A stretch of 52,919 nt of DNA from Acidimicrobiia bacterium. Lineage in GTDB: Bacteria; Acidobacteriota; Vicinamibacteria; Vicinamibacterales; CAVVIG01. Where the stretch lies: contig VFZL01000030.1 of assembly GCA_016871175.1 (NCBI GenBank), forward strand, positions 1-52,919, read 5' to 3'. Of this stretch, positions 1 to 9,372 are shown piece after piece. The position numbers were made by a program, and so were the translations under genes. How positions within the stretch are numbered: the stretch's first letter is position 1; every line of letters begins with the position of its first letter. Below the pieces are notes generated by a model. The model saw nothing but the letters and a program-made list of their open reading frames with translations. It was not told where the DNA came from and did not search any database.

Positions 1-107
1 TCATCCTGTACGGGCTCGTCGCCTTCGGTCAGATCCAGCTGCGGAAGATCGACGGCCACAAACAGCTGCCGTCGTTCATTGCCAAGGAATGGGAGAAAGT
101 CGCGTAA
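1..107 (+). CDS. Transposase C-terminal fragment, probably IS256/mutator type (5' end outside window)
   Basis: An open frame enters at the window edge and stops at TAA 105-107, giving about 34 residues. The tail contains an R-K-I-D-G-x-x-x-L-P pattern that resembles the C-terminal end of IS256/mutator transposases. About 45 bases downstream, positions 151-180 contain a TTTCCACAAGATT-like stretch similar in style to terminal inverted repeats of that family, so the element may end near 180. Both assignments come from remembered family features, not an alignment, and the partner repeat lies outside the window. Nothing else gene-like is visible in 108-306. Confidence 0.4.
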   Translation, partial: ILYGLVAFGQIQLRKIDGHKQLPSFIAKEWEKVA

Positions 108-306
108 GGAAGTAGAGTGTCAACCGTTCAGCAGGCTGGTTACGCCACCCTGGCTAATTTCCACAAGATTCGGGACGGGTCCCCGGCGAGGCACGGCACG
201 CGGGTTGCCCAAGACCGGCGTTGTCTGTAACATGATAAGGTCGTGAGCCTAGTGGCTCGTGCACGGGCCTTGGTCCCAACAGGTCGACCGATTCTAAGAG
301 GAGCGC

Positions 307-816
307 ATGAGCAAGAGTTCGACCGTGACTGTCCGGGAGAGGCCCGTCGAGCACATCACTTCCGCGACTGCGGGCGCCCTCACCATCCACGGCGAGACCA
401 TTGTGGTGTCGACCGACCAGCGAATTGAGCTCATCGACCTCACGAATCGCGTGATGGACTTCGTCAGGAAATTCGACATCCGGGAAGGTTTGATCAGCCT
501 GTGGTCGATGCACACGACCTGTACGTTGTTCATCAACGAGTTCCAGACCGCGCTCCTGGCGGACATCAAGCGGTTTCTGGAAGAGTTGGTGGCGCGGGAC
601 AAGGACTACCTGCACAATGACCCGGCGCACTCGGACTGTGACCGCATGAACGCCGACTCGCATCTCCGGGCGATGCTGCTCGGGCACAGCCTGACGCTGC
701 AGGTGAGCGGCGGGGAAGTGGTGCTCGGTCAGTGGCAGCGGATTCTGATGGCCGAGCTCGACGGTCCGCGCGCGCGGTCGCTGCGCATTCAGATCTTCGG
801 CGTCTCCGATCATTGA
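307..816 (+). CDS. YjbQ/UPF0047 family protein (secondary thiamine-phosphate synthase family)
   Basis: This 169-residue protein matches the UPF0047/YjbQ family. The core has HTTCTLFINE near residues 68-77, an HNDPAHSDCDRMNADSH segment that includes the conserved His/Asp/Asn residues, and the C-terminal GQWQRI...ELDGPRARSL signature. Family members are small trimeric proteins; the E. coli member has weak thiamine-phosphate synthase activity, but the physiological role is unsettled. The protein is about 30 residues longer than the usual 130-140, all at the N terminus. An AGAGGAG ribosome-binding site sits just upstream of ATG 307. The next gene, mqnE, follows after 14 bases and is probably co-transcribed. 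No signal peptide is visible, so the protein is cytoplasmic. Confidence 0.85.
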   Translation: MSKSSTVTVRERPVEHITSATAGALTIHGETIVVSTDQRIELIDLTNRVMDFVRKFDIREGLISLWSMHTTCTLFINEFQTALLADIKRFLEELVARDKDYLHNDPAHSDCDRMNADSHLRAMLLGHSLTLQVSGGEVVLGQWQRILMAELDGPRARSLRIQIFGVSDH

Positions 817-830
817 GTCGGGAGCGGCGC

Positions 831-1964
831 GTGGCGCGCCGTTCCTATCCCATGCAGGCACGTCTCGCCGCGTCCGGTCTTGCCGCCATCGCCGAGAAGG
901 TCGACGCCGGTGTCCGTCTCGACTTCGCGGACGGTGTCCGTCTGTTCGAATCCCCGGACCTGCTCGCCGTGGGATCGATGGCCAACCGGGTTCGCGAGCG
1001 GCGCCATGCCGGACGCACCTACTTCAACCACAACATCCGGCTCGAGGCGACCAACGTCTGCGTGGCCAGTTGTTTGTTCTGTTCGTTCGCGCGCCTGAAG
1101 CCCGGCGATCAGGGCGCCTACACGATGTCGCTGGAGCAGGTGTGGGACCGGCTGCGGCAGCGCAAGGACCAGCCGCTCACCGAGGTCCACATTGTCAACG
1201 GGTTGCATCCGGATCTGCCGTTCTCGTACTACACGGACCTGCTGCGCGGGCTCAAGGTGATTCGGCCCGACATTCATCTGAAGTGCTTTACCGCGGTTGA
1301 GATCGCGTTTTTCGCGGACCTGTACGGCAGGACCGACGAGCAGGTGCTGATCGAGTTGAAGGATGCCGGCCTGGACTCACTGCCCGGCGGCGGTGCCGAG
1401 ATCTTCGCACCACGTGTCCGGAGGAAGCTCGCCGCGGACAAGTGCGACGCCGATCGGTATCTCTCAATCCACCGCACTGCCCATGGATTGGGGATGCGCA
1501 CCAACGTGACGATGCTCTACGGGCACATCGAGACCTTTGAAGAGCGCATCGATCACATGCTCCGCATTCGCGCACTGCAAGACGAGACCGGCGCGATTCA
1601 GGCCTTTATCCCGCTCGCGTTCCATCCGGACAACAACCCAATGCGGAAGTTGCCGGCGCCAAGCGCGACGGACACGCTGCGCGTGCACGCCGTCGGCCGG
1701 CTGATGCTCGACAACGTGCCCCATATCAAGGCGTACTGGATTGCGACTGGCGTGGAGGTGGCGCAGACGTCGCTGTGGTTCGGTGTGAACGACCTCGATG
1801 GTACGGTTCAGGAGGAAACGATTTACCACATGGCCGGTTCGACGACGCCGAATGCCATGACGCCGCGGCAGCTCGAGCGTTTGATCTTCGCCGCCGGCCG
1901 CGAGCCGCTCGAACGGGACACGCTCTACAACGTCGTCAGAGCACCCGTCGGCGCACGGCAATAA
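831..1964 (+). CDS. mqnE: Aminofutalosine synthase MqnE (radical SAM)
   Basis: This 377-residue radical SAM enzyme of the futalosine menaquinone pathway joins 3-[(1-carboxyvinyl)oxy]benzoate to the adenosyl moiety of SAM, forming aminofutalosine. The Cys-x3-Cys-x2-Cys cluster motif (C77, C81, C84) sits in CVASCLFCSF, preceded by the HNIRLEATN segment typical of MqnE. The C-terminal half carries the QAFIPLAFHP and IPHIKAYW-like blocks shared by MqnE and MqnC. I chose GTG 831 because GGGAG lies six bases upstream; ATG 852 has no ribosome-binding site. MqnC is the main alternative, but the N-terminal motif and the order of blocks favour MqnE. No other mqn gene is in the window. Confidence 0.88.
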   Translation: MARRSYPMQARLAASGLAAIAEKVDAGVRLDFADGVRLFESPDLLAVGSMANRVRERRHAGRTYFNHNIRLEATNVCVASCLFCSFARLKPGDQGAYTMSLEQVWDRLRQRKDQPLTEVHIVNGLHPDLPFSYYTDLLRGLKVIRPDIHLKCFTAVEIAFFADLYGRTDEQVLIELKDAGLDSLPGGGAEIFAPRVRRKLAADKCDADRYLSIHRTAHGLGMRTNVTMLYGHIETFEERIDHMLRIRALQDETGAIQAFIPLAFHPDNNPMRKLPAPSATDTLRVHAVGRLMLDNVPHIKAYWIATGVEVAQTSLWFGVNDLDGTVQEETIYHMAGSTTPNAMTPRQLERLIFAAGREPLERDTLYNVVRAPVGARQ

Positions 1965-2115
1965 CGGTCTGGCGCTGGGTCCCACCCCAGCCCGAACTGA
2001 CGCTGATCCGGGTCTCGTACTCGCTCGTCCTCGGCTCGGCGCGGCCTCGGGGTGCTCCCTCGAGCTCAGCCGCCTCCCCGCGAAGCCCCTACCGGCCCCT
2101 GATATAGTCAAGACG

Positions 2116-3276
2116 ATGCAATTGAAGGTGTTGACGGCGTACGAGAGGGAGCGTTTGGGGGAGCGCCAGCCGCTGCCCGAACAGTACGTGGGGCTGTCAG
2201 ATGCGGAGATGGACGAGCGGATTGCCCACGCCAAGGCGACGCTCGGCCGCAGGCTCGTGATCCTCGGCCATCACTACCAACGCGATGAGGTGATTCGATT
2301 CGCGGATTACATCGGCGACTCGTACAAGCTCGCACAGCAGGTCGGCAAGCATCCGGATGCCGAGTTCATCGTGTTCTGCGGGGTCCACTTCATGGCGGAG
2401 AGCGCGGATGTGCTCAGCGCACCGCACCAGCAGGTGATCCTGCCAGACCTCGCCGCGGGCTGCTCGATGTCTGACATGGCTGAGCCCGAGCAACTCGAGA
2501 CGTGTTGGTTCGAGCTGGAGCAGATGGGCGTGCTCGGAGGCCGCCACGCTGAGAATGACGCGCACGCCGTGGTCCCGGTGACGTACATCAACTCCGCTGC
2601 CGCCATCAAAGCCTTCTGCGGCGAGCGTGGTGGCATCGTCTGCACATCGTCGAATGCCGCGGCGACGTTACGCTGGGCGTGGGAGCGTGGAGAAAAGGTC
2701 TTGTTCTTGCCCGATCAACACCTCGGGCGCAACACCGCGTACAAGATGGGCGTCCCGCTGGAGCACACGGTACTGTGGTACCCGAATGACGTGTGCGGCG
2801 GCCTGGCGCCCGAGGACGTGAGGCGCGCGCGGATGATCCTCTGGAAGGGGCACTGTTCAGTCCACACCCGCTTCACCGTGCGGCAGATCGAGACGCTTCG
2901 CGCGCACCATCCTGGCATCCGCATCATCGTGCATCCGGAGGTGCCGTTCGACGTGGTGCAGGCTGCCGACGAATCCGGCTCGACCGAATTCATCATCAAC
3001 CGCGTGAAAGCCAGCCCAGTGGGATCGGTCTGGGGCGTCGGCACCGAGATCCACCTGGTCAATCGGCTCGCCGAGCAGGTGTATCCCGAACGCACGGTGC
3101 ACTCCCTCGATCAGTTCGGGTGCCTCTGTTCGACGATGTTCCGCGTGTCCCCGAATCACCTGCTGTGGATACTGGAGGGGCTCGTGGAGGGCAAGGTGTA
3201 CAACAGGATCGTTGTCCCTGACGCGCAGAAACGCTGGACCAAGGTCGCGCTCGATCGCATGCTCACCGTGCGCTGA
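2116..3276 (+). CDS. nadA: Quinolinate synthase NadA
   Basis: This 386-residue [4Fe-4S] enzyme condenses iminoaspartate with dihydroxyacetone phosphate to make quinolinate for NAD synthesis. The likely cluster ligands are C88 (FCGVHFMAE), C176 (GIVCTSSNAA) and C336 or C338 (FGCLCSTM). The ILGHHYQ, DSYKLAQ, LPDLAAGCSMSDMA, LPDQHLGRNTA and VHPEVPFDV blocks are all typical of NadA. It follows mqnE after 151 bases. A TATAGT hexamer at 2103-2108 could be a -10 element, which would make the transcript nearly leaderless, but no convincing -35 is visible. The nadB and nadC partners are not in the window. The gene looks intact. Confidence 0.95.
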   Translation: MQLKVLTAYERERLGERQPLPEQYVGLSDAEMDERIAHAKATLGRRLVILGHHYQRDEVIRFADYIGDSYKLAQQVGKHPDAEFIVFCGVHFMAESADVLSAPHQQVILPDLAAGCSMSDMAEPEQLETCWFELEQMGVLGGRHAENDAHAVVPVTYINSAAAIKAFCGERGGIVCTSSNAAATLRWAWERGEKVLFLPDQHLGRNTAYKMGVPLEHTVLWYPNDVCGGLAPEDVRRARMILWKGHCSVHTRFTVRQIETLRAHHPGIRIIVHPEVPFDVVQAADESGSTEFIINRVKASPVGSVWGVGTEIHLVNRLAEQVYPERTVHSLDQFGCLCSTMFRVSPNHLLWILEGLVEGKVYNRIVVPDAQKRWTKVALDRMLTVR

Positions 3277-3458
3277 CGCCGCGTGCGTGCAGACCTCGCT
3301 GACACGCCGCGCTTGCGCGCGGCTGGTGGCGCGGTTACGATCACGCGTTGCCGAGAGCGCATTCGATACCGCGTCGGGGCGGTGCCGAATCTGAGTTGTG
3401 ATCTCTGGGCAAGCGTTGCCGCAGGAACGCACGAGTTTCCGCAACAGGAGGACAGTCC

Positions 3459-4061
3459 GTGGCCCATTCGCTTCCGCCTCTCCCGTATGCGCACGACGCC
3501 CTGGAGCCCCACATCGACAAGATGACGATGGAGATCCATCACGGCAAGCACCACGCCGCGTACGTGAACAACCTCAACGCGGCGCTCGAGAAGCACCCGT
3601 ACCTCCAGAGTAAGAGCGTCGAGGACCTCTTGAAGGACATCAACGCCGTGCCGGAAGACATCCGGACCGCGGTGCGCAACAACGGCGGCGGCCATCTGAA
3701 TCACACGATGTTCTGGCAGATCATGGGGCCCCATGCCAGCGGCACGCCAACTGGTGCCATCGCCGACGCGATCACGTCGTCGTTCGGGAGCTTCGATGCG
3801 TTCAAGGAGCAGTTCGCTAAGGCAGGGGTCGGTCGCTTTGGCAGTGGCTGGGCGTGGGTGATCGCCGCCGGTGGCAAGCTGGTGATCGAGAGCACCGCGA
3901 ATCAGGACGCGCCCATCATGGAAGGGAAGCAAGTAGTGTTCGGCATCGACGTTTGGGAGCACGCCTACTATCTCAAGTACCAGAACCGCCGTCCCGACTA
4001 CATCAACGCCTGGTGGAACGTCGTCAACTGGGCAGAGATCAACAAGCGCCTCGCGCGGTAG
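3459..4061 (+). CDS. sodA: Superoxide dismutase, Mn/Fe family (Mn-like)
   Basis: This 200-residue cytoplasmic enzyme dismutates superoxide to oxygen and peroxide. The four metal ligands are visible: H27 ([10 protein letters not shown]), H82 (LNHTMFW), D164 and H168 (DVWEHAYYL). The segment [11 protein letters not shown] supplies the C-terminal-domain glutamine typical of Mn-dependent rather than Fe-dependent enzymes, although metal choice cannot be proved from sequence. There is no signal peptide. The start is GTG 3459, placed by a strong AGGAGGAC at 3446-3453. The gene stands alone, with 182 bases of upstream spacer and the SRP RNA immediately downstream. Confidence 0.93.
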   Translation: MAHSLPPLPYAHDALEPHIDKMTMEIHHGKHHAAYVNNLNAALEKHPYLQSKSVEDLLKDINAVPEDIRTAVRNNGGGHLNHTMFWQIMGPHASGTPTGAIADAITSSFGSFDAFKEQFAKAGVGRFGSGWAWVIAAGGKLVIESTANQDAPIMEGKQVVFGIDVWEHAYYLKYQNRRPDYINAWWNVVNWAEINKRLAR

Positions 4062-4071
4062 TACACTCCAG

Positions 4072-4204
4072 GGCTGCGGGCTGAACCGCGGTCCGGAACC
4101 TGTGCAATTCCAGACTACGAACCGCGTCAGGACCGGAAGGTAGCAGCGCTAAGTAGACCCTGCAATGTGCCGCAGGCCCTCCGGATCGCGGTCCAGCCCG
4201 CAAC
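4072..4204 (+). ncRNA. ffs: Bacterial small signal recognition particle RNA (4.5S-type)
   Basis: The conserved SRP domain IV core is present near 4126-4153: GTCAGGACCGGAAGGTAGCAGC, including the GGAA tetraloop and the AGCAGC internal loop that binds Ffh. The flanks close a long hairpin: GCGGGCTG (4076-4083) pairs with CAGCCCGC (4194-4201), and the adjoining AACCGCGGTCCGGA pairs with TCCGGATCGCGGT. The length of about 130 bases is a little longer than E. coli 4.5S RNA, and the Alu domain is absent. It lies directly upstream of dnaX, a neighbourhood also seen in Firmicutes. The exact ends are approximate. Confidence 0.88.
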
Positions 4205-4256
4205 GCGATTCGTCAATCGTCACTCTCAATCTGCACTCTCGATCTTCAAGAGGTGA

Positions 4257-5972
4257 ATGTCCTACCAGGTGATCGCGCGGAAGTGGCGCCCGCAGCGGTT
4301 CGACGATCTCGTCGGGCAGCAGGCAGTCACGCGTACGCTCTGCAACGCGCTCACGAGCGGCCGCCTGGCCCAGGCCTTCGTCTTTGCCGGACCGCGCGGC
4401 ATTGGGAAGACGACGACCGCGCGCATCCTGGCCAAGGCGCTCAACTGCGAGAAGGGTCCCACAAGTGACCCGTGCGGACGGTGCGACGCTTGCGTGGAGA
4501 TCGCCGAGGGGCGGGACATCGACGTCCTCGAGATCGATGCGGCCACACACACCGGCGTCGACAACGTGCGCGAGGTGATCATCGCCGGCCTCGGAATCAT
4601 GCCGGTCCGCGATCGCTACAAGGTCTTCATCATCGACGAGGTGCATCAGCTGTCCACCCCGTCGTTCAACGCGCTGCTGAAGTCGATCGAGGAGCCCCCG
4701 CCGCATGTGGTGTTCATCATGGCGACGACGGAGCTGGAGAAGATCCCCGAGACCGTGTTGTCGCGCTCGCAGGTATACGAGTTCCGCATGATCAGCACGA
4801 AGGCGATTGCTGATCAGTTGAAGCGGATCGCGGACGCCGAGCGGATCGACGTCGGCTTCGAGTCCCTGCTCCTCATCGCGCGCGACGCGGACGGCAGCAT
4901 GCGCGACGCGCAAAGCAAGCTCGATCAAGTGCTCGCGTTCACCGGGACGAGGGTCGGGCCCGATGATGTGTCCGCGGTGCTGGGCCTGGTTGGTCGGGAC
5001 CTATTGCTCGACATCATGCAGGCCGTCGCCGATGAGCAGCCGGCGGCGGCCTTCACGCTGGCGGGCCGTGCGGTCGAGCTCGGGTACGACCTGCGGCTCG
5101 TGTGCCGAGAGTTGGCCCGGGTGACGCGCGACCTCGTGGTGCTGTCGGTCGACCCTTCACGCGCGCAGGACCCGGAGATCGCGGGCGACGCGGAACGCGA
5201 CCGCTTGATCGAGCTGTCGTCACGTTTCTCCCGCGAGGACCTATTGCGGGCGTTCGATCTCCTGAGCAAGGCGGAAACCGACATCCGCGCCTCGGTGCAG
5301 CCGCGTTATCACCTGGAGATGGCGCTGTTGCGCTGGATCTACGTGCGCAAACTGACGCCGATTGAAGATCTGATCGCGTCAGCCATCGGCGTGGGGGTGG
5401 CGCCCATGCCTCGGACGCTGTCATCGGTCCCGGGGCGCGCCCCGGTGGCGTCGCCCGCGCCCGCGTCGCGCCCACAGGCGCGGACGGCGGCGCCGCCATC
5501 GAGCGCGGCCATATCGAGCACGACAACCCCGAACGCAGCCGCGCCGTCGGTTGGCGCCAGTCGTTCCTCGACCCCGGGGCCCGCCGCCTCCGACGCGACG
5601 TTCAAGGACGCCTGGCTCGCTGAGGTCCGAAAGGGCAAGACTGTCTTCTACAGCACCGTTGTCGCGCAGGCGCAGCGGATTGACATCAGTCCGGCTGGGA
5701 TCACGTTTACGTTTACCGACCGTCAGCGTGCGCTTCGCGATATGTTCGAGCAGAATCGCGCCTGGCTCGAAACGCTGGCGCAGTCGGTGGGGGGCCGACG
5801 GTTGACCGTGACGAGCGCGTTTGGGGAGTCGCCCGTGCCTCCGGCCGACATCCCCGAGGCAAGCCAGGAAAACCGCAAGGCCGCGCTGAAGGAACGCGCG
5901 ATGTCCGATCCTGCGGTGCAGGCACTCCTCGAGGTGTTCCCGGCCGACATCAGTGATGTTGAAGAAATGTAG
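4257..5972 (+). CDS. dnaX: DNA polymerase III subunits gamma and tau
   Basis: This 571-residue clamp-loader ATPase loads the sliding clamp and links it to the polymerase core. Walker A is GPRGIGKT at 45-52, the zinc module is C64, C73, C76 and C79, and Walker B is DEVH at 127-130. The sensor region MATTELEKIPETVLSRSQ follows. A Pro/Ala/Ser-rich linker at about 380-440 leads to a C-terminal tau-like domain of about 130 residues. I do not see a clear slippery run for a programmed gamma frameshift. ATG 4257 has GAGGTGA immediately upstream. It heads the dnaX-ybaB-recR group, a common operon. Confidence 0.95.
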   Translation: MSYQVIARKWRPQRFDDLVGQQAVTRTLCNALTSGRLAQAFVFAGPRGIGKTTTARILAKALNCEKGPTSDPCGRCDACVEIAEGRDIDVLEIDAATHTGVDNVREVIIAGLGIMPVRDRYKVFIIDEVHQLSTPSFNALLKSIEEPPPHVVFIMATTELEKIPETVLSRSQVYEFRMISTKAIADQLKRIADAERIDVGFESLLLIARDADGSMRDAQSKLDQVLAFTGTRVGPDDVSAVLGLVGRDLLLDIMQAVADEQPAAAFTLAGRAVELGYDLRLVCRELARVTRDLVVLSVDPSRAQDPEIAGDAERDRLIELSSRFSREDLLRAFDLLSKAETDIRASVQPRYHLEMALLRWIYVRKLTPIEDLIASAIGVGVAPMPRTLSSVPGRAPVASPAPASRPQARTAAPPSSAAISSTTTPNAAAPSVGASRSSTPGPAASDATFKDAWLAEVRKGKTVFYSTVVAQAQRIDISPAGITFTFTDRQRALRDMFEQNRAWLETLAQSVGGRRLTVTSAFGESPVPPADIPEASQENRKAALKERAMSDPAVQALLEVFPADISDVEEM

Positions 5973-6028
5973 GCACATCGAAGGCGTAAGATTGAACATT
6001 GAAGACTGATTGAAGATTGGCCAGCCCG

Positions 6029-6325
6029 ATGAACATTCAGCAGATGATGAAGCAAGCGCAGCAGATGCAGGAGCGCTTGCAGAAGCAGATGGCCGATCTC
6101 CGCGTCGAGGCGACGGCCGGGGGTGGCATGGTGGCGGTCACCGTGAATGGGTCGAAACAGCTCATCGCAATGAAGATCGATCCCGAGGTGGTCTCGAAAG
6201 ACGACGTGGAGATGCTTCAGGACTTGATCGTGGCGGCCGTCAATGACGCGAACCGGAAAGTCGATGAGCAGATGGCCCAATCAATGGGCGGCATGATGGG
6301 CGGATTGAAACTGCCCGGCATGTGA
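6029..6325 (+). CDS. ybaB: Nucleoid-associated protein, YbaB/EbfC family
   Basis: This 98-residue protein is of the YbaB/EbfC family, whose members dimerise and bind DNA. It opens with MNIQQMMKQAQQMQ, followed by a coiled-coil-forming helix and the central VTVNGSKQLIAMKIDPEVV strand block typical of the family. The C terminus is rich in Gly and Met. ATG 6029 is chosen; an in-frame TTG at 6017 would add four residues (MASP). It lies 56 bases after dnaX and 6 bases before recR, the usual order, and is probably co-expressed with recombination and replication functions. Confidence 0.92.
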   Translation: MNIQQMMKQAQQMQERLQKQMADLRVEATAGGGMVAVTVNGSKQLIAMKIDPEVVSKDDVEMLQDLIVAAVNDANRKVDEQMAQSMGGMMGGLKLPGM

Positions 6326-6331
6326 ACGCCC

Positions 6332-6928
6332 GTGTCGTTGCCTGAGCCGGTCCTCCGGCTGATCGACGAGCTGCAGCGGCTACCCGGCATTGGCCCCAAG
6401 GGGGCCCAGCGTCTCGCCTTCCACATCCTCAGGACCCCTCGCGAGCAGGCGGACAGGCTCACCGATGCCGTCCGTGCGGTGAAGGAGCAGGTGACCTACT
6501 GCTCCACGTGCAGCAATGTCACGGACTCCGATCCCTGCGCCTTCTGCCGTGACTCCGATCGCGATCACCGCCTCATCTGCGTCGTCGAGGAGCCACAGAA
6601 CGTGGCAGCCATCGAGAAGGCGCGCGACTACAAGGGCACATACCACGTCCTGATGGGAACGCTGTCACCGCTACAGGGAATCGGGCCGGACGATCTGAAG
6701 ATCAAGAGCCTGGTGAGCCGCATCGGCGCCGGCGGCGTGGAGGAAGTCATCCTGGCGACCAACCCCACGGTCGAGGGCGAAGCCACCGCCATCTACCTCG
6801 CTCGGCTCCTCAAGCCGCTCGGCGTGCGCGTTACGCGAATCGCGACGGGCATTCCAGTCGGCTCCGACCTCGAGTACACCGATGAAGTCACCATGCATCG
6901 TGCCCTCGAGGGCCGACGAGAGGTGTAG
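6332..6928 (+). CDS. recR: Recombination mediator protein RecR
   Basis: This 198-residue protein acts with RecO and RecF in loading RecA on gapped DNA. It has an N-terminal helix-hairpin-helix (residues 11-30, [17 protein letters not shown]), a four-cysteine zinc finger (C57, C60, C69, C72) and a TOPRIM domain from about residue 80 ([14 protein letters not shown]...[19 protein letters not shown]). The C-terminal [20 protein letters not shown] block is highly conserved. The start is GTG 6332, six bases after ybaB, consistent with translational coupling. The length is normal. Confidence 0.95.
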   Translation: MSLPEPVLRLIDELQRLPGIGPKGAQRLAFHILRTPREQADRLTDAVRAVKEQVTYCSTCSNVTDSDPCAFCRDSDRDHRLICVVEEPQNVAAIEKARDYKGTYHVLMGTLSPLQGIGPDDLKIKSLVSRIGAGGVEEVILATNPTVEGEATAIYLARLLKPLGVRVTRIATGIPVGSDLEYTDEVTMHRALEGRREV

Positions 6929-6936
6929 CCCGCACG

Positions 6937-7539
6937 ATGCTTCCGCCCGCATACGAATTGCCTGCCGCCATCCTCCTGATCCTGACCGGCGCAGTCGCAT
7001 GCGTGGCGGGCTACCGCTTGTTCCGTCTCGTCCTGGGCGTGTACGGCTTCATCTTCGGCGCCATGATGGCCAGTTCGGTGATGGGCATCACCAATACGGT
7101 CGGGATGATCGGTGCGGCCCTGGTCGGCGGGCTGGTGGGCGCCCTGATCATGGTGCTGGCCTGGTTCGTAGGTGTCGCTCTCGTCGGCGCCACGCTCGGC
7201 GCGCTTCTCGCTCACCTCGTGTGGGCACAATTCGGTACCGGCGACCCACCCGCGGTGGCCATCGTCGTCGTCTCCGTGGCCGGAGCGGTTGCGTCGATGG
7301 TGTTGCAACGCTACGTGGTGGTCACCGGGACGGCCTTCGGAGGCGCCTGGACGATGATCGTCGGTGCCGTGACGTTGATGGCCGCTCGCGGGGGCAGACG
7401 CCCACCCGACGATGTGTGGATTCTGTATCCGATGACACTGGCCCCAGAACAACGATGGCTGGTGATCGTGTGGCTCGTGCTCGGCCTCATCGGCACCGGC
7501 ATCCAGTTGCGGGGCGGCCGGAAGAAGAAGAGTCGCTAG
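6937..7539 (+). CDS. Multi-spanning inner-membrane protein, DUF4203-like
   Basis: This 200-residue protein is almost entirely hydrophobic, with about six to seven predicted membrane segments separated by very short Gly-rich turns, and ends in a basic tail (GGRKKKSR). The repeated G-x-x-x-G patterns and overall layout resemble DUF4203/TMEM198-like proteins, whose bacterial function is unknown. It starts 8 bases after recR and may be read from the same transcript, though it has no obvious functional link to recombination. The family call is a visual judgement. Confidence 0.6.
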   Translation: MLPPAYELPAAILLILTGAVACVAGYRLFRLVLGVYGFIFGAMMASSVMGITNTVGMIGAALVGGLVGALIMVLAWFVGVALVGATLGALLAHLVWAQFGTGDPPAVAIVVVSVAGAVASMVLQRYVVVTGTAFGGAWTMIVGAVTLMAARGGRRPPDDVWILYPMTLAPEQRWLVIVWLVLGLIGTGIQLRGGRKKKSR

Positions 7540-7567
7540 TGCCCTTGCGCCTTCTTCGCGCCCGGCG

Positions 7568-9085
7568 ATGAACGGGTCGCACTTCGGACGTGCGTGGCGC
7601 CTGTTTGCTGCTGTTCTGACGCTGGTGCTCGCCGCCAGAACGCTGTGGCTATTCGCCTCGCACCAAACCGGCGGAGGCGCAGCACGACACCACGTCGAAA
7701 GCTCGGCGTTGGCCTTCGTGCTCATCGGTGGGGTGACGGCGTTCGTCAGGCGGGACCGAACCCTGGATGCCGCGACCGACCGCTCACACGCCGGCGGTCG
7801 CGTAGGCTGGAGCGCGCTGTTCTGGTGTGCTGCGTCGCTCGCGCTCTATCTGCCGGCACTCAGCCTTGGCCTGCTGTCGGACGACTACGTCCTGGCCTCT
7901 CGGGCGGTGGAAGGGCAGTTCGGCCTCGTGCACGCCCAGTTCTTTCGCCCGCTGCCGCTGATGCTGTGGAGCCTCTTGCTCCGTATGGGAGGCGGGCCCT
8001 TCACGCTTCACGCGGTGAACGTGCTGGGCCACGGACTGGTGGCGTTTCTCACGACGCGGACTGCCGCGGCGCACGTGCCGGGGCGGCTCGGCGACGATCG
8101 CCGGGCTGCTCGTGTTGACGTTTCCTGCCCAGGTCGAGGCGGTGGCGTGGACTTCGGGTGTGTTCGACGTGACGGCGACGGGCCTGGCCCTTCTAACGGT
8201 GCTGCTGGCTCGACAGCTCACGTGGGCGGTCGCGACCAGGCGCGCGGCCGTGGGCGTTCTGGCGGTGGCGGCCCTGCTGTGCAAGGAGACGGCTTTCGTC
8301 ACGCCGCTCCTGATTCTCCTGGGTCAATGGGCACAGGAACGACTCTCGCGGAGGGAGATCGGCGATGTCGCGACGATCGCAACGCTCTTCGTCGGGATCG
8401 GGATCTTTCGCTTCGCCAACGTCCCTCCTGAGGTCGACGTGACGCTGTCGCGCTTTCTCGTGCAGCGCTGGTTGTTTGGCACTGTCGGTGCGCTTGCCGT
8501 GCCGTGGCACCGCGAGGTCACTGGCCGATGGTTCTGGGTCGCCATCCTCCAAGTGGGCGGGATCATCCTACTCGCCTCGGGATTCCTGGTGTCGACGGTT
8601 CGGGCGCCAGCAGTGCGCGCCTCGATGGCGTTCGCGGCGTGGGCGCTGCTAGGGACTGCTCCCGCCATGACGTTCTTCTTCGTCTCGCCGAATCTCGAGG
8701 GTGCCCGCTACGTCTATGTGGCGACGGTGGGATACGCAGTCTTCCTCGCGGCGGTCAGTTCGGCGCTTCCACCGCTCGGCCGTGCCGCGGCCGGCTCGGG
8801 TTTGGTCCTGCTAGTCGTGTTGGGCGTCGCCGGCGTTCGCGTGCACCTCGGCCCTTGGCGCGAAGCGGCAGCGACGCGCGACGCTTTTCTGGCCGCCGTG
8901 CGCCGCAGAGTGACACCTGCCGCGCTATCGCGATCGACTCGCCTCCGGACAACGTCAGAGGGGCGTACGTCCTGAGAAACGGCGTCGAAGAGGCGCTGCG
9001 AGCTCAGGGCGTGAACGTGTCGCGTGACGCCCCTGACGAGTGCGTCCTGCACTGGCAAGAAGAGCATCGCCGATTCGCGCCCTAG
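7568..9085 (+). pseudogene. GT-C-like polytopic membrane glycosyltransferase gene with two opposite frameshifts
   Basis: Three frame segments read as one membrane protein of about 505 residues. Frame one runs from ATG 7568 and contains SLGLLSDDYVLASR, an SDDY motif in the first external loop like that of GT-C glycosyltransferases, then FFRPLPLMLW and NVLGHGLVAFLTT. Near the GGGG run at 8080-8083 the coding sense moves to the next frame (GSATIAGLLVLTFPAQVEAV), consistent with one extra base. It stays there with about eight membrane helices until roughly 8895-8925, where sense returns to the first frame (AIDSPPDNVRGAYVLRNGV) and ends at 9085. Read strictly, each frame gives truncated products ending at 8431 or 8975. 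These could be true lesions or assembly errors in GC-rich sequence. The substrate is unknown. Confidence 0.6.
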
Positions 9086-9372
9086 CGCGTCACCGCCGGC
9101 CTCCCCCTTGTCTAGGCCGGTCGCGACATCTGCCAGCCGCCGTCATCGTCCATGCGATCGAGATCCAGCGCGTCGTCGGCTGCGCGCCGATTCGGCTCAT
9201 CGAGCCGTGGGCACGCCAGTCCCCGCTGTCGTGGTGATGAAGACGATCGCGGCGATCCCCGCGGCTGTGGCGGTGGAATGACCTCGCCAGACCATCACAT
9301 CGCGCCTGCCCTATCGGGGGAGTGTTCGATTTGAGCACGTTTGGCGTTAGTTGGAGGTGAACAGGGCACGCA

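Noticed and set aside
154-861. Minus-strand open frame of 235 codons opposite the YjbQ gene
   Set aside because: It has no recognisable family and lies opposite a well-supported gene with a good ribosome-binding site.
2103-2108. TATAGT as a leaderless promoter of nadA
   Set aside because: A single -10-like hexamer with no -35 partner is too weak to list as a promoter.
9024-9281. Short open frame in the spacer after the glycosyltransferase gene
   Set aside because: Low-complexity composition, no ribosome-binding site and no recognisable domain.
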